A stretch of 64,000 bases of DNA. It comes from Luteibacter sp. UNCMF331Sha3.1. GTDB taxonomy: Bacteria; Pseudomonadota; Gammaproteobacteria; Xanthomonadales; Rhodanobacteraceae. This document shows positions 17,214 to 26,637 of the stretch, piece after piece. Below the pieces are notes generated by a model. It ran no database searches. It saw only the letters and a program-made list of their open reading frames with translations, and was not told where the DNA came from. Numbering within the stretch: the first letter of the stretch is position 1; every line of letters starts with the position of its first letter. The stretch spans positions 812,764 through 876,763 of the forward strand of contig NZ_FOBU01000001.1 of the NCBI RefSeq assembly GCF_900109915.1, read 5' to 3'. Both the position numbers and the translations under genes were made by a program.

Positions 17214-18524
17214 TCAGACCGCCGACGGGTCGAAGTGTTTCTTCAGCCCGCGCCAGCATTCGTAATAATCGCCCTGCAGCGCCTGCGACGCGAGGGCCTG
17301 CCGACTGGGGCGGATGACCTTCCGCGTTTCGAACATGAAGGCCATGGTACCGACGATATGGTCGGCCTTCGACACGTCGGCATGCGACGCCTTTTCGAAA
17401 CTCGCGGCGTCCGGACCGTGGCCGCTCATGCAGTTGTGCAGGCTGGAGCCGCCCGGCACGAAACCGCCCGCCTTCGCATCGTACGCGCCATCGATCAGGC
17501 CCATGAACTCGCTCGCCACGTTGCGATGAAAGTAAGGCGGACGGAACGTGTGTTCCGCCACGAGCCAGCGCGGCGGAAAGATCACGAAATCCATGTTCGC
17601 GACGCCGGGCGTATCGCTCGCCGACGTCAGCACGGTGAAGATCGACGGGTCCGGATGGTCCACGGCGATCGAGCCGATCGTGTTGAACCGGCGCAGGTCG
17701 TACTTGTAGGGCGTGTAATTGCCGTGCCACGCGACCACGTCGAGTGGCGAATGATCGATCGTCGCCTGCCAGAGGTGGCCCTGGAATTTCGCGACCAGCG
17801 CGAAGTCGCCGTCGAGATCTTCGTAGGCCGCGACGGGCGCCAGGAAATCGCGCGGGTGCGCGAGCCCGTTCGCACCGATGGGTCCGAGGTCGGGCAGGTG
17901 CAGCGGCGCACCGAAATTCTCGGCGACGTAACCGCGCGCCTCGCCGTCCGGCAGTTCCACGAGAAAGCGGACACCGCGTGGCACGACCGCGATCTCCTGC
18001 GGCGCCACGTCCAGCACGCCCAGTTCGGTACGGATGCGCAGGCGGCCCTGTTGCGGAACAATCAGCAGCTCGCCGTCGGCGTCGTAGAAATACCGGCCTT
18101 CCATCGAGCGGTTGGCCAGGTACTGGTGGATGCCGATACCGGCCTGCTCCGCGGGGCCGCCGTTGCCGGCCATGGTGAACAGGCCATCGAGGAAATCGGT
18201 GGGTTGCGCGGGAAACGGCAGCGGGTCCCAACGCAACTGGTTGGGCGTGGCGGGTGCCTCGTCGAACCGATTGTGGAAGGTGGCGTGCGCCAGTTCGGAA
18301 AACGGCGAGTGCTGCGCGGCCGGCCGGATGCGATAGAGCCAGCTACGCAGGTTGCGGTGGCGCGGCGCGGTGAACGCGCTGCCCGTGAGCTGCTCGGCGT
18401 AGAGACCCTTCGCCACGCGCTGCGGCGAGTTCTGACCGGTGGGCAGCACGCCCTCGACCGCTTCGGTCGCGAACTCGTTGGCGAAACCGGTCTGGTAACC
18501 GCGGGTGTCGTCGGTATGGGTCAT
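17214..18524 (-). CDS. hmgA: Homogentisate 1,2-dioxygenase
   Basis: A 436-residue non-haem iron enzyme that opens the ring of homogentisate to maleylacetoacetate. The iron and substrate region is at ...[31 protein letters not shown] with the His and Glu ligands, and [10 protein letters not shown] supplies the last His. The N-terminal [23 protein letters not shown] is characteristic. It works after hpd and before maiA and fahA. It is followed by fahA at 15 bases and separated from hpd by a REP palindrome, which could lower expression of the distal genes or mark a transcript end. Confidence 0.96.
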   Translation of the reverse strand: MTHTDDTRGYQTGFANEFATEAVEGVLPTGQNSPQRVAKGLYAEQLTGSAFTAPRHRNLRSWLYRIRPAAQHSPFSELAHATFHNRFDEAPATPNQLRWDPLPFPAQPTDFLDGLFTMAGNGGPAEQAGIGIHQYLANRSMEGRYFYDADGELLIVPQQGRLRIRTELGVLDVAPQEIAVVPRGVRFLVELPDGEARGYVAENFGAPLHLPDLGPIGANGLAHPRDFLAPVAAYEDLDGDFALVAKFQGHLWQATIDHSPLDVVAWHGNYTPYKYDLRRFNTIGSIAVDHPDPSIFTVLTSASDTPGVANMDFVIFPPRWLVAEHTFRPPYFHRNVASEFMGLIDGAYDAKAGGFVPGGSSLHNCMSGHGPDAASFEKASHADVSKADHIVGTMAFMFETRKVIRPSRQALASQALQGDYYECWRGLKKHFDPSAV

Positions 18525-18586
18525 CGGTGATGTCCTGATGCAAGGGCGAGCCGGCGATTCAATCCGGCCCGGACAGTGCAGGCATT

Positions 18587-18657
18587 TGGTGGGAGCCAGC
18601 CTGCTGGCGATGGGTGCTCGCCGCGAGCACCCATCGCCAGCAGGCTGGCTCCCACCA
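18587..18657. repeat. REP-type palindrome between hpd and hmgA
   Basis: Full-length member: TGGTGGGAGCCAGCCTGCTGG, a GATGGGTGCTCGCCGCGAGCACCCATC core and the complementary right arm. It lies inside the codirectional hpd-hmgA gap of 165 bases. Confidence 0.93.
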
Positions 18658-18689
18658 GAGCGCGTGTCGCGACCGCGCTTTCTAGGCTA

Positions 18690-19778
18690 TCAAAGCACGC
18701 CGCGACGCATCTGGTCGCGCTCGATGGACTCGAACAGCGCCTTGAAGTTGCCGTTGCCGAAGCCTTCGTTGCCCTTGCGCTGGATGATCTCGAAGAAGAT
18801 CGGGCCGATGTTGTTCTGCGTGAAGATCTGCAGCAGCAGTTTCTTCTTGGTCTCGTCGTCGGCGTCGATCAGCAGCTTGTTCTTCTGCAGGCGCGGCACG
18901 TCTTCACCGTGGTCGGGAACGCGCTCGTCGATCACTTCGTAATACGTGTCCGGCGTGTCGAGGAAGGCCACGTCGAGCGCGCGCATCGCTTCGACCGACG
19001 CGTAGATGTCGTCGGTGAAGAGCGCGATGTGCTGGATACCTTCGCCGTTGTACTCGCGGATGTACTCGTTGATCTGCGACTTCTCGTCCGACGACTCGTT
19101 CAGCGGGATGCGCACCATGCCGTCCGGCGCGGTCATCGCCTTCGAGACGAGGCCCGTCTTGGCGCCCTTGATGTCGAAGTAGCGGATCTCGCGGAAGTTG
19201 AACAGGCGCTCGTAGTACTCCGACCACTTCTGCATGTTGCCGAAGTGGAGGTTGTGCGTGAGGTGGTCGATGAAGGTGAGACCGAACCCCTTCGGACGGC
19301 GGTCGACGCCCGGAATCCACTCGAATTCGCTGTCGAACACGTCGCCCTTGTCGCCGTAGGTGTCGATCAGGTAGAGCGCGCAGCCACCGATGCCCTGGAT
19401 GGTCGGCACGTTCAGCGCGAGCGTCTCCGGCTTGTTGTCGACCAGCTCGGCGCCGTTCGACAGCGCGGTGGCCTGCACGTCGGTCGCCGGACGATTGAAG
19501 CGGATGGCGAAGCCACAGGCGCTCGGACCGTGAGCGGCCACGAAATCCGACGCGAACGAGTCCGGCTCGTCGTTGACCAGGAAATTGCACTCGCCCTGGC
19601 GATACAGGGTGATCTTCTTCGACTTGTGCCTGGCGACCGCCGTGAAGCCCAGCTTCGGGAACAGCGTGTGCAGCAGCTGCGGATCCGGCGCGGCGAATTC
19701 GACGAACTCGAAGCCGTCCACACCCTGCGGGTTTTCGAAGGTGGTGACATCCATACCGATATTGGGCTGGGCGCTCAT
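18690..19778 (-). CDS. hpd: 4-hydroxyphenylpyruvate dioxygenase
   Basis: A 362-residue two-domain VOC-fold iron enzyme that converts 4-hydroxyphenylpyruvate to homogentisate. The iron ligands are the His of FIDHLTHNLH, the His of EGIQHIALFTDD and the Glu of IGPIFFEIIQRKG. The GNGNFKALFESIERDQMRRGVL ending is the usual C-terminal lid. It is the first gene of the minus-strand tyrosine cluster and is divergent from a MarR regulator. A near-consensus promoter with a palindrome in its spacer lies just upstream, so repression by the MarR protein is likely. Confidence 0.96.
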   Translation of the reverse strand: MSAQPNIGMDVTTFENPQGVDGFEFVEFAAPDPQLLHTLFPKLGFTAVARHKSKKITLYRQGECNFLVNDEPDSFASDFVAAHGPSACGFAIRFNRPATDVQATALSNGAELVDNKPETLALNVPTIQGIGGCALYLIDTYGDKGDVFDSEFEWIPGVDRRPKGFGLTFIDHLTHNLHFGNMQKWSEYYERLFNFREIRYFDIKGAKTGLVSKAMTAPDGMVRIPLNESSDEKSQINEYIREYNGEGIQHIALFTDDIYASVEAMRALDVAFLDTPDTYYEVIDERVPDHGEDVPRLQKNKLLIDADDETKKKLLLQIFTQNNIGPIFFEIIQRKGNEGFGNGNFKALFESIERDQMRRGVL

Positions 19779-19823
19779 GGGCGATACTCCTGGCTGGGGA
19801 CGGCTTGCGCCGTTATACCCGAC

Positions 19824-19852
19824 GTTATAGTTTCACCTGAAACCATTTGCAA
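19824..19852 (-). promoter_or_regulatory. hpd promoter with an embedded palindromic operator
   Basis: On the minus strand TTGCAA (-35, plus 19847-19852) and TATAAC (-10, plus 19824-19829) are separated by exactly 17 bases. Inside that spacer is the perfect palindrome GTTTCACCTGAAAC at 19830-19843, extendable to 20 bases with one mismatch. A protein bound there would cover both boxes. The divergent marR starts at 19866, so the same site could also control it. The promoter and palindrome are seen directly; the binding protein is inferred. Confidence 0.75.
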
Positions 19853-19865
19853 GGACCAGTGCAGC

Positions 19866-20315
19866 ATGAATTTCGACGCCGTCCCCGCCCATGCGCCGCT
19901 GGAACTGGAGCATTTCCTGCCCTACCGCCTCTCGATCCTGTCCAACACGGTCAGCCAGGGCATCGCGGCGGAATACGAGGAGCGCTTCCAGCTGAGCATG
20001 ACGGAATGGCGCGTCATGACGATCCTCGCCCGGTTTCCCGAGGTGTCTGCCCGGGAAGTGGTGGAGCGGACGGCGATGGACAAGGTCGCCGTGAGCCGCG
20101 CCGTGAGCCGGCTGGTGGACGCGGGCCGGGTGGACCGGGGCACTCACGATGGGGACAAGCGCCGCTCGGTGCTGAAGCTGTCGGAAGCCGGCTGGGCGAT
20201 CCACGACGAAGTGGCCCCGCTCGCGCGGGCGCACGAGCGGGAATTGCTGGCGAAGCTCTCGGCCGAGGAACGCGAGCACCTGGACCGGATTCTGGACAAG
20301 TTGCTGGCGATCTGA
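19866..20315 (+). CDS. MarR-family regulator, likely controlling the tyrosine cluster
   Basis: A 149-residue winged-helix regulator. The HTH region is FQLSMTEWRVMTILARFPEVSAREVVERTAMDKVAVSRAVSRLVDAGRV, followed by the wing RGTHDGDKRRSVLKLSEAG, and a dimerising C-terminal helix. It is divergent from hpd with an 87-base gap that holds a promoter and palindrome. MarR proteins usually sit next to the genes they repress and release DNA on binding a phenolic ligand, so a tyrosine-pathway intermediate such as 4-hydroxyphenylpyruvate or homogentisate is a reasonable guess. The start is ATG 19866 with AAGGACC upstream. Confidence 0.9.
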   Translation: MNFDAVPAHAPLELEHFLPYRLSILSNTVSQGIAAEYEERFQLSMTEWRVMTILARFPEVSAREVVERTAMDKVAVSRAVSRLVDAGRVDRGTHDGDKRRSVLKLSEAGWAIHDEVAPLARAHERELLAKLSAEEREHLDRILDKLLAI

Positions 20316-20324
20316 CTGCGTTCC

Positions 20325-20352
20325 GGTGGGAGCCAGCAGGCTGGCTCCCACC
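20325..20352. repeat. Short REP palindrome between convergent marR and the POT transporter
   Basis: GGTGGGAGCCAGCAGGCTGGCTCCCACC without the inner core, the same short form as at 11990-12015. It lies in the 41-base space between two converging stop codons and may act as a transcript end. Confidence 0.85.
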
Positions 20353-20356
20353 TCGG

Positions 20357-21862
20357 TTATTTCACCCCGTGCATCAGCCGGTTGATCAGCGGCGCGATCA
20401 GGAACAGCACGATGCCCGCGCCGACCAGCAGCTCGAAGCTGAAGGTGAAGCCCGAAAGCGCCGAACCGACCGTCATGCCGGTCTCGCCGCTGATGTGTCC
20501 GGCAAGCAGGCCCGAGAGGTTGTTGCCGATGGCGGTGGAGAGGAACCAGCCGCCCATCGCGAGGCCGACCACGCGGATCGGCGCCAGCTTCGTCACCATG
20601 GACAGGCCGATGGGCGACAGGCACAGCTCGCCGATGGTCTGCAGCACGTAGCACGCCGCCAGCGGCCAGAACGGAATCAGCCCCTTGCCGTCGACGAGGC
20701 TCGTGAGCGCATACATCAGCACGAGGAAGCCGAGGGCGTTGAAGATCAGGCCCAGGCCGAACTTGCGCGGAATCGAGGGCTCCTTGCGCAGTCGCGACGA
20801 CCACGCCCAGGCGAGCGCCACGACCGGCGCGAACACGAGGATCGCGGCGGAATTCACCGACTGGAACCACCCGGTGGGGAATTCCCAGCCGAACATCTGG
20901 CGGTCGACGATGTTCTGCGCGAGGAAGTTGAACGAGCTGCCGGCCTGTTCGAAGAACATCCAGAACAGCACGTTGAACGTAAACAGCAGCAGCATCGCGA
21001 TCACGCGGTGGATCTGGATGCGGTCGTGGCGCACGGCCTCGATCACCAGCATCACGGCCACGCCGATGAAGAGCACACCGAGCAGCCAGGCGATGAAGAT
21101 CGCGCCGGCCTTCGCCATCAGCAGGTAGACCAGCGGGATGGCGACGAGGATGCCCACCAGCACGCCGACGAAGCTCTTGCCTTCGTGGCGCTCCGGCGGC
21201 GGCACGCCCACGCCCTTCAGCTGCTTGCGCCCGATCAGGAACCAGATGAAGCAGATCACCATACCGATGCCGGTCGCGGCGAACACGGCCTTGTAGTTCT
21301 GCTGCAGCGGCGTATCCGTGATGACCGAAGCGAGCCAGCCGGTGACCAGCGGCGCGAGGAAACCGCCGAGGTTGATGCCCATGTAGAAGATCGTGAAGCC
21401 GCGATCGCGACGGTCGTCGCCAACCGGGTAGATCTGCCCGACCAGCGACGAGATGTTCGGCTTGAACAGGCCGTTGCCGACGATCACCGTCGCGAGGCCC
21501 GCAAGGAAGACGTTCTGGTCGGGCACCATCACCATGAACAGGCCCGCGCCCATCACCGCGGCGCCGAGCAGGATCGAGCGCTGATACCCGAGGATGCGGT
21601 CCGCGACGTAGCCACCGAAGATGGCGGATGCGTAGACCAGTGCGAGATAGGCGCCGTACGTGCGGCTGGCGTAGCCCTGCCCCGCCTGATCGCCATTGAA
21701 GAACTCGGCCACGATGTACAGCGTGAGTGCCCAGCGCATGCCGTAGAACGCGAAGCGCTCCCAGAATTCGGTCATGAACAGCATCCACAAGGGACGCGGA
21801 TGACCGAGCGTCTGCGGGTACTCGGGTACGGGCCGGTCGGCGGCGGGGGCGGTGGCTGTCAT
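20357..21862 (-). CDS. dtpT: Proton-dependent oligopeptide transporter (POT family)
   Basis: A 501-residue inner-membrane carrier with about 12-14 hydrophobic segments. The proton/peptide motif is MTEFWERFAFYGMRWALTLYI near residue 30 (ExxERFxYYG type). The second signature, GNGLFKPNISSLVGQIYP followed by DRGFTIFYMGINLGGFLAP, is the PTR2 signature. WMFFEQAGSSFNFLAQNIVD and the ending ELCLSPIGLSMVTKLAP are also typical. It imports di- and tripeptides with protons. It lies between two genes of amino-acid catabolism, so peptide uptake probably feeds those routes. The symbol follows the family and substrate range is not proven. Confidence 0.92.
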   Translation of the reverse strand: MTATAPAADRPVPEYPQTLGHPRPLWMLFMTEFWERFAFYGMRWALTLYIVAEFFNGDQAGQGYASRTYGAYLALVYASAIFGGYVADRILGYQRSILLGAAVMGAGLFMVMVPDQNVFLAGLATVIVGNGLFKPNISSLVGQIYPVGDDRRDRGFTIFYMGINLGGFLAPLVTGWLASVITDTPLQQNYKAVFAATGIGMVICFIWFLIGRKQLKGVGVPPPERHEGKSFVGVLVGILVAIPLVYLLMAKAGAIFIAWLLGVLFIGVAVMLVIEAVRHDRIQIHRVIAMLLLFTFNVLFWMFFEQAGSSFNFLAQNIVDRQMFGWEFPTGWFQSVNSAAILVFAPVVALAWAWSSRLRKEPSIPRKFGLGLIFNALGFLVLMYALTSLVDGKGLIPFWPLAACYVLQTIGELCLSPIGLSMVTKLAPIRVVGLAMGGWFLSTAIGNNLSGLLAGHISGETGMTVGSALSGFTFSFELLVGAGIVLFLIAPLINRLMHGVK

Positions 21863-21934
21863 GGCTTCCCTTGGAATCGTTTCGTGCAGCGTGTTTAGCT
21901 GGACCGGGGGAACCCGTCAAATCGTGCGTCGCTC

Positions 21935-22003
21935 GGCGGGAGCCAGCATGCCGGCGATGAGGACCCGCGGCGAGCATCCGTCGCCAGCAAGCTGGCTCCC
22001 GCC
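21935..22003. repeat. Diverged REP-type palindrome upstream of the POT transporter
   Basis: The outer arms read GGCGGGAGCCAGC and its complement. The inner part (ATGCCGGCGATGAGGACCCGCGGCGAGCATCCGTCGCC) has several mismatches, so it is an older or imperfect copy of the full-length type. Confidence 0.8.
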
Positions 22004-22013
22004 AAAGCCCGCG

Positions 22014-22862
22014 TCAGGTGCCCAGAATGGTGCGTACTTCGATGAGCTCGGGGAAGAAGCTCTGCTCCAGCGCCTTGCGCAGGAACGCCACGCCGGACGA
22101 ACCGCCCGTGCCGGGACGGAAACCGATGATCCGCTCCACCGTCTTCATGTGACGGAACCGCCAGAGCTGGAACGCTTCCTCGATGTCGACCAGTTCCTCG
22201 CTGAGATGGTACTCAGGCCAGTGACTGGCGGTGTCCTCGTAGATCCGCTTGAACACGGGCAGCAGGCCCGGCTGGCTGTGCCAGGGCTGGGTCAGGTCGC
22301 GATCGAGCAGCTCGGCGGGCACGGGATGGCCGCGACGGGCGAGATACCGCAGGAATTCGTCGTACAGGCCCGGCGCTTCGAACACGACGCGCAGCCGCTC
22401 GTGCGCCGCCGGATCGTGTTCGAACACGCGCAGCATGTCGGCGTGCTTGTTGCCGAGCAGGAACTCGACCACCCGGTACTGCAGCGACTGGAATCCCGAC
22501 GACGGCCCCAGCACGTCGCGGAACTGCAGGTATTCGGCCGGGGTGAGCGTTTCCAGCACGCCCCACTGCTCGTACAGCTGCCGCTGGATCTGCTTCACCC
22601 TCGCAAGAACTTTCAGCGTGCCGTCCACGTCGTCGCGACGCAGGCGGGCGAGCGCGGCGTCGAGCTCGTGGATCATCAGCTTGAGCCAGAGCTCGGAGGT
22701 CTGGTGCTGGACGATGAAGAGCATCTCGTCGTGGTGCGCCGGCTCGCTGCGTGGCTGCTGCGCGGTGAGTACCTGGTCGAGCTTCAGGTACTCCCCATAG
22801 GTGAGGCGCCCGTCGAGATCGGTGCGGATACCGGGTTCGAGGTCGCGCTGGGGGTTGGCCAT
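22014..22862 (-). CDS. kynA: Tryptophan 2,3-dioxygenase
   Basis: A 282-residue haem enzyme that oxidises L-tryptophan to N-formylkynurenine, the first step of the kynurenine route. It has the family's [41 protein letters not shown] (haem-pocket region), [19 protein letters not shown], and [30 protein letters not shown], where the His before MKTVERIIG is the proximal haem ligand and the GTGGSSG loop covers the substrate. I take the ATG at 22862; longer upstream reading lacks conserved sequence. It is divergent from the oxoacid dehydrogenase operon. No kynB or kynU gene is adjacent. Confidence 0.94.
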   Translation of the reverse strand: MANPQRDLEPGIRTDLDGRLTYGEYLKLDQVLTAQQPRSEPAHHDEMLFIVQHQTSELWLKLMIHELDAALARLRRDDVDGTLKVLARVKQIQRQLYEQWGVLETLTPAEYLQFRDVLGPSSGFQSLQYRVVEFLLGNKHADMLRVFEHDPAAHERLRVVFEAPGLYDEFLRYLARRGHPVPAELLDRDLTQPWHSQPGLLPVFKRIYEDTASHWPEYHLSEELVDIEEAFQLWRFRHMKTVERIIGFRPGTGGSSGVAFLRKALEQSFFPELIEVRTILGT

Positions 22863-23088
22863 GGGGATCTTCACATCGGGGGTTGACGGGGTCGCAGACG
22901 GCTCTACAGCGCCATTTCGGCGGACCGCGGAGGATGAATCATGCTGCGCCGTACCTTGCCGGGCCATAATACCCCTGATATCTAGTCCGGCTCGCAAGAC
23001 TATGAAAGCCGTGTCGCGCCCCGCTGGATGGGCCCGGCCGCTTCCCCGCTCGTGCGTGTCGTTTCTAACCTTCCCCTGGGAGCGAGTC

Positions 23089-24165
23089 GTGTCCATCGCC
23101 GCCAAGTTCGAAATCGAATATCTGCAATACCTTGACCAGGACGGCAAGGAAACCGGTAAGGAACTCCCCGAATTCGCCAAGGATCTCGACCACATGGTCG
23201 AGCTCTACAAGCTCATGGTGTCGACGCGCGTGTTCGACGCCAAGTCGATCGCGCTCCAGCGCACGGGCAAGCTCGGCACGTACGCGTCGTGCCTGGGCCA
23301 CGAAGCCGCGCACGTCGGCATCGGCAGCGCCATGCGCCGCGAGGATTCGCTGGCGGTGTCGTATCGCGAATACGGCGCGCAGCTGTACCGCGGCGTGAAG
23401 CCGCGCGAGGTCTACACCTACTGGGGTGGCGACGAGCGCGGCAACGACTTCGCCGACGCACCCGCGCACGACTTCGCCTGGTGCGTGCCCATCGGTACGC
23501 AGTGCCTGCATGCCGCCGGTTCCGCGCTGGCATTCAAGATCCGCAACGAGCCGCGCGTGGCCGTCTGCACGATCGGCGACGGCGGTTCGTCGAAGGGCGA
23601 CTTCTACGGCGCCATCAACGTCGCCGGCGCGCAGCAGCTGCCGCTGGTCGCCGTGATCGTGAACAACCAGTGGGCGATCTCCGTGCCCCGCCGCATCCAG
23701 AGCGGCTCCGGCACGCTCGCCCAGAAGGGCATCGCGGCCGGCCTGTTCTGCATCCAGGTCGACGGCAACGACATCATCGCCGTGCGCAAGGCGATGGAAG
23801 ACGCGCTCGAGCGCGCGCGTTCCGGTCAGGGCGGCAGCGTCATCGAAGCGGTCACCTACCGCCTCGGCGACCACACCACCGCCGACGACGCACGCCGCTA
23901 CCGCGAAGACCAGGAAGTGAAGGACGCCTGGCAGCGCGACCCCGTGCCGCGCCTGCGCAAGTGGCTCGAAGCCAAGGGCAAGTGGGACGAAACCAAGGAA
24001 GAGGCCTGGAAGGCCGAGTGCGACGACTGGATGGACAACGAGGTCAACGCGTACCTGGAAACGAAGAACCAGCCGGCGACGGCGATGTTCGACTTCCTCT
24101 ACGCCGAGGTCCCCGCCGACCTCGAAAAGCAGCGTGAACTCGTCGCTTCCCTCGATCGCAAGTAA
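23089..24165 (+). CDS. pdhA: 2-oxoacid (pyruvate) dehydrogenase E1 component, alpha subunit
   Basis: A 358-residue ThDP-dependent subunit that decarboxylates the 2-oxoacid and hands the acyl group to E2. The ThDP motif is [19 protein letters not shown]...[10 protein letters not shown], and the substrate/phosphorylation-loop-like region is [20 protein letters not shown]. The overall form is the heterotetrameric E1 found in Gram-positive PDH and in branched-chain dehydrogenases, so pyruvate or branched-chain oxoacids are both possible. The start is the GTG at 23089 (GGGAG upstream), and other in-frame starts lie further upstream in non-conserved sequence. The E1 beta gene follows 12 bases downstream. 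Confidence 0.9.
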   Translation: MSIAAKFEIEYLQYLDQDGKETGKELPEFAKDLDHMVELYKLMVSTRVFDAKSIALQRTGKLGTYASCLGHEAAHVGIGSAMRREDSLAVSYREYGAQLYRGVKPREVYTYWGGDERGNDFADAPAHDFAWCVPIGTQCLHAAGSALAFKIRNEPRVAVCTIGDGGSSKGDFYGAINVAGAQQLPLVAVIVNNQWAISVPRRIQSGSGTLAQKGIAAGLFCIQVDGNDIIAVRKAMEDALERARSGQGGSVIEAVTYRLGDHTTADDARRYREDQEVKDAWQRDPVPRLRKWLEAKGKWDETKEEAWKAECDDWMDNEVNAYLETKNQPATAMFDFLYAEVPADLEKQRELVASLDRK

Positions 24166-24177
24166 GGACCCCTTCCC

Positions 24178-25158
24178 ATGGCACAAATCACTCTCATCGA
24201 AGCGGTGACCCAGGCGCTCGCTTACGAAATGCGCAACGACGAAAGCGTCGTGGTGCTCGGCGAGGACGTCGGCGTGAACGGCGGTGTGTTCCGCGCCACG
24301 CAGGGCCTGCAGGAACAGTTCGGCGAAATGCGCGTCATCGACACGCCGCTGGACGAAGGCACCATCGCCGGTCTCACCATCGGCCTCGCCGTGCAGGGCA
24401 TGAAGCCCGTCGCCGAAGCGCAGTTCGAAGGCTTCATCTACCCGATGATGGAGCACATCGCCTGCCACGCCGCGCGCATGCGCAACCGCACGCGCGGTCG
24501 CATGACCGTGCCGGCCGTGTGGCGCGCCCCGTGGGGCGGCGGCATCCGCGCACCGGAGCACCACTCCGAGGCGAACGAACACCTGTTCACCAACATCCCC
24601 GGCCTGCGCGTCGTCATGCCCTCGTCGCCCGCGCGCGCCTACGGCCTGCTGCTCGCCGCCATCCGCGATCCGGATCCGGTCATCTTCTTCGAGCCGAAGC
24701 GCATCTACCGTCAGTACAAGGAAGAAGTGCCCGACGACGGCGAGGCGCTGCCGCTCGACGTCTGCTTCGTGCTGCGCGACGGCACCGACGTGACCCTGGT
24801 GACCTGGGGCGCGCAGGTGAAGGAATGCCTCGAAGCCGCCGACGAACTCGCCCAGAAGGGCATCAGTGCCGAAGTCATCGACGTCGCCACCCTGACGCCG
24901 CTCGACTTCGACACGATCGCGGAATCCGTCACCAAGACGGGCCGCTGCGTCATCGTGCACGAAGCGCCGAAGACCGCCGGCTTCGGCGCCGAGATCGCCG
25001 CGCGACTGTCCGAGGAGTGCCTCTACAGCCTGCTCGCACCGGTCGAACGCGTCACGGGTTTCGATACCCACATCCCGCTGTTCCGCCTGGAAATGAAGTA
25101 CCTGCCCAGCGTCGAACGCATCGTCGAAGCCGCCGAGCGCACGCTCGCCGCCTCCTGA
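24178..25158 (+). CDS. pdhB: 2-oxoacid (pyruvate) dehydrogenase E1 component, beta subunit
   Basis: A 326-residue transketolase-like beta subunit that completes the E1 tetramer. Recognisable parts are VVVLGEDVGVNGGVFRATQGLQEQFG, VIDTPLDEGTIAGLTIGLAVQGMKPVAEAQFEGFIYPMMEHI, GIRAPEHHSEANEHLF and, in the C-domain, DVTLVTWGAQVKECLEAADEL and HEAPKTAGFGAEIAARL. The ending DTHIPLFRLEMKYLPSVERIVEA is the usual E2-contact region. It sits in the operon between E1 alpha and E2, spaced by 12 and 13 bases. Confidence 0.93.
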   Translation: MAQITLIEAVTQALAYEMRNDESVVVLGEDVGVNGGVFRATQGLQEQFGEMRVIDTPLDEGTIAGLTIGLAVQGMKPVAEAQFEGFIYPMMEHIACHAARMRNRTRGRMTVPAVWRAPWGGGIRAPEHHSEANEHLFTNIPGLRVVMPSSPARAYGLLLAAIRDPDPVIFFEPKRIYRQYKEEVPDDGEALPLDVCFVLRDGTDVTLVTWGAQVKECLEAADELAQKGISAEVIDVATLTPLDFDTIAESVTKTGRCVIVHEAPKTAGFGAEIAARLSEECLYSLLAPVERVTGFDTHIPLFRLEMKYLPSVERIVEAAERTLAAS

Positions 25159-25171
25159 GGAACCGATAGAA

Positions 25172-26548
25172 ATGGCCGACATCAAGACCTTTTTCCTGCC
25201 GGACCTCGGCGAAGGCCTGCCCGACGCGACCGTCGTCGAGTGGCACGTGAAGGAAGGCGACACCATCAAGCTCGACGCCCCGCTGGTGTCGATGGAAACC
25301 GCGAAGGCCGTTGTCGACGTGCCCTCGCCCTACTCCGGCACCGTGAAGAAGCTGCACGGCGCCGCCGGCGACATCGTCGAAACCGGCGCGCCGCTGGCCG
25401 ATTTCGAGATCGACCCGAATGCGCGCCAGCGTGCGGAAGCCGAGTCCACCGGCCATCACCACGGCCCGAAGAAGGGTGTCGGTAGTCCGGCACCGGACGA
25501 CGGGCACAAGGTCGTCGCGTCCGACGACGGCGGCGAGATCGAAGACGGCGGCGACCGCGAGGACGAAGGCACTGTCGTCGGCGCCATGGTCAGCGGAAAC
25601 ACCGTGCACACCGAACAGGTCTCCAGCGCCGGTGGCGTGAAGGCCGTGCCGGCCGTGCGCGCCGCTGCGAAGAAGCTCAAGGTCGATCTCGCCCGCGTGC
25701 AGCCCTCGGGCGCCGGCGGTGTGATCACCATGGCCGATGTGAAGGCCGCCGCCGCGAACGGCAGCGCCGCGCTGGGTGCCGCACCGGCCCGTCCGGCCGC
25801 CGCGCAGCACCTCGCCCCGACGCTGCCCGAGCCGGGCCCGGCACCCACGCGCACGCCCGTGTCGCTGGCTGGCAAGGCCGTCCGCACCGCGCCCCCGGGC
25901 AAGGAGTCGATGGGCCAGCCGGAGCAGCTCAAGGGCGTCCGCCGCAACATGGCGCGCGTGATGGCCGAGGCGCATGCTCAAGTTGTCCCGACCACGCTGG
26001 TCGACGATGCCGACCTGCACGCGTGGATCGGCAAGCAGGACATCACGGCGCGCCTGATCCGCTCGATCGTCGTCGCGTGCAAGACCGTGCCCGCGCTCAA
26101 CGCGTGGTTCGACGGCAAGACGCTGACGCGCACGCTGCACCCGCACGTGGACATCGGCATCGCCGTCGACACCGAAGACGGCCTGTTCGTGCCGGCCCTG
26201 CGCAACGCCGACGTGCTCGACGGTGCCGGCGTCCGCGCCGCGATCAAGCGCCTGCGCAGCAGCGTCGAAGACCGCAGCATCCCTGCATCGGAGCTTTCGG
26301 GTTACACGATCAGCCTGTCGAACTTCGGCATGTTCGCCGGTCGCTATGCCACGCCGGTGGTCGTCCCGCCGACGGTCGCCATCATCGGCGCCGGCAAGCT
26401 CAGCCACGACGTCGTCGCCGTGATGGGCGGCATCGAAGTGCACCGCCGCATGCCCCTGTCGCTGACGTTCGACCACCGCGCCGCCACGGGTGGCGAGGCC
26501 GCGCGGTTCCTGAAGGCGATGATCGACGATCTGGGTCTGCCGCAGTAA
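25172..26548 (+). CDS. pdhC: 2-oxoacid dehydrogenase E2 (dihydrolipoamide acyltransferase)
   Basis: A 458-residue core subunit. One lipoyl domain occupies residues 1-80, with the lipoylated Lys45 in SMETAKAVVDVPSP. An acidic, Gly/Asp-rich linker follows, then an E3/E1-binding domain near 155-190 (VRAAAKKLKVDLARVQPSGAGGVITMADV), an Ala/Pro linker, and the catalytic domain from about 245 on, with the active-site DHRAATGGEAARFL near the end. It makes acyl-CoA from E1-bound intermediates. No lipoamide dehydrogenase (E3) gene follows in the window, so E3 must come from elsewhere. A REP palindrome follows the stop. Confidence 0.93.
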   Translation: MADIKTFFLPDLGEGLPDATVVEWHVKEGDTIKLDAPLVSMETAKAVVDVPSPYSGTVKKLHGAAGDIVETGAPLADFEIDPNARQRAEAESTGHHHGPKKGVGSPAPDDGHKVVASDDGGEIEDGGDREDEGTVVGAMVSGNTVHTEQVSSAGGVKAVPAVRAAAKKLKVDLARVQPSGAGGVITMADVKAAAANGSAALGAAPARPAAAQHLAPTLPEPGPAPTRTPVSLAGKAVRTAPPGKESMGQPEQLKGVRRNMARVMAEAHAQVVPTTLVDDADLHAWIGKQDITARLIRSIVVACKTVPALNAWFDGKTLTRTLHPHVDIGIAVDTEDGLFVPALRNADVLDGAGVRAAIKRLRSSVEDRSIPASELSGYTISLSNFGMFAGRYATPVVVPPTVAIIGAGKLSHDVVAVMGGIEVHRRMPLSLTFDHRAATGGEAARFLKAMIDDLGLPQ

Positions 26549-26551
26549 GTC

Positions 26552-26620
26552 GGTGGGAGCCAGCCTGCTGGCGAAGGGTGGCTGCCGCGAGCACCCTTCG
26601 CCAGCAGGCTGGCTCCCACC
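26552..26620. repeat. REP-type palindrome after the E2 gene
   Basis: Full-length form with GGTGGGAGCCAGCCTGCTGG arms and a GAAGGGTGGCTGCCGCGAGCACCCTTC core. It starts three bases after the E2 stop and ends 18 bases before the next gene's start. Confidence 0.93.
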
Positions 26621-26637
26621 ACGGTATCCTTCGCGCC

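Noticed and set aside
18576-19865. A long plus-strand extension upstream of marR
   Set aside because: It is antisense to hpd. The MarR domain begins at the ATG at 19866, and the palindromic promoter lies just before it.
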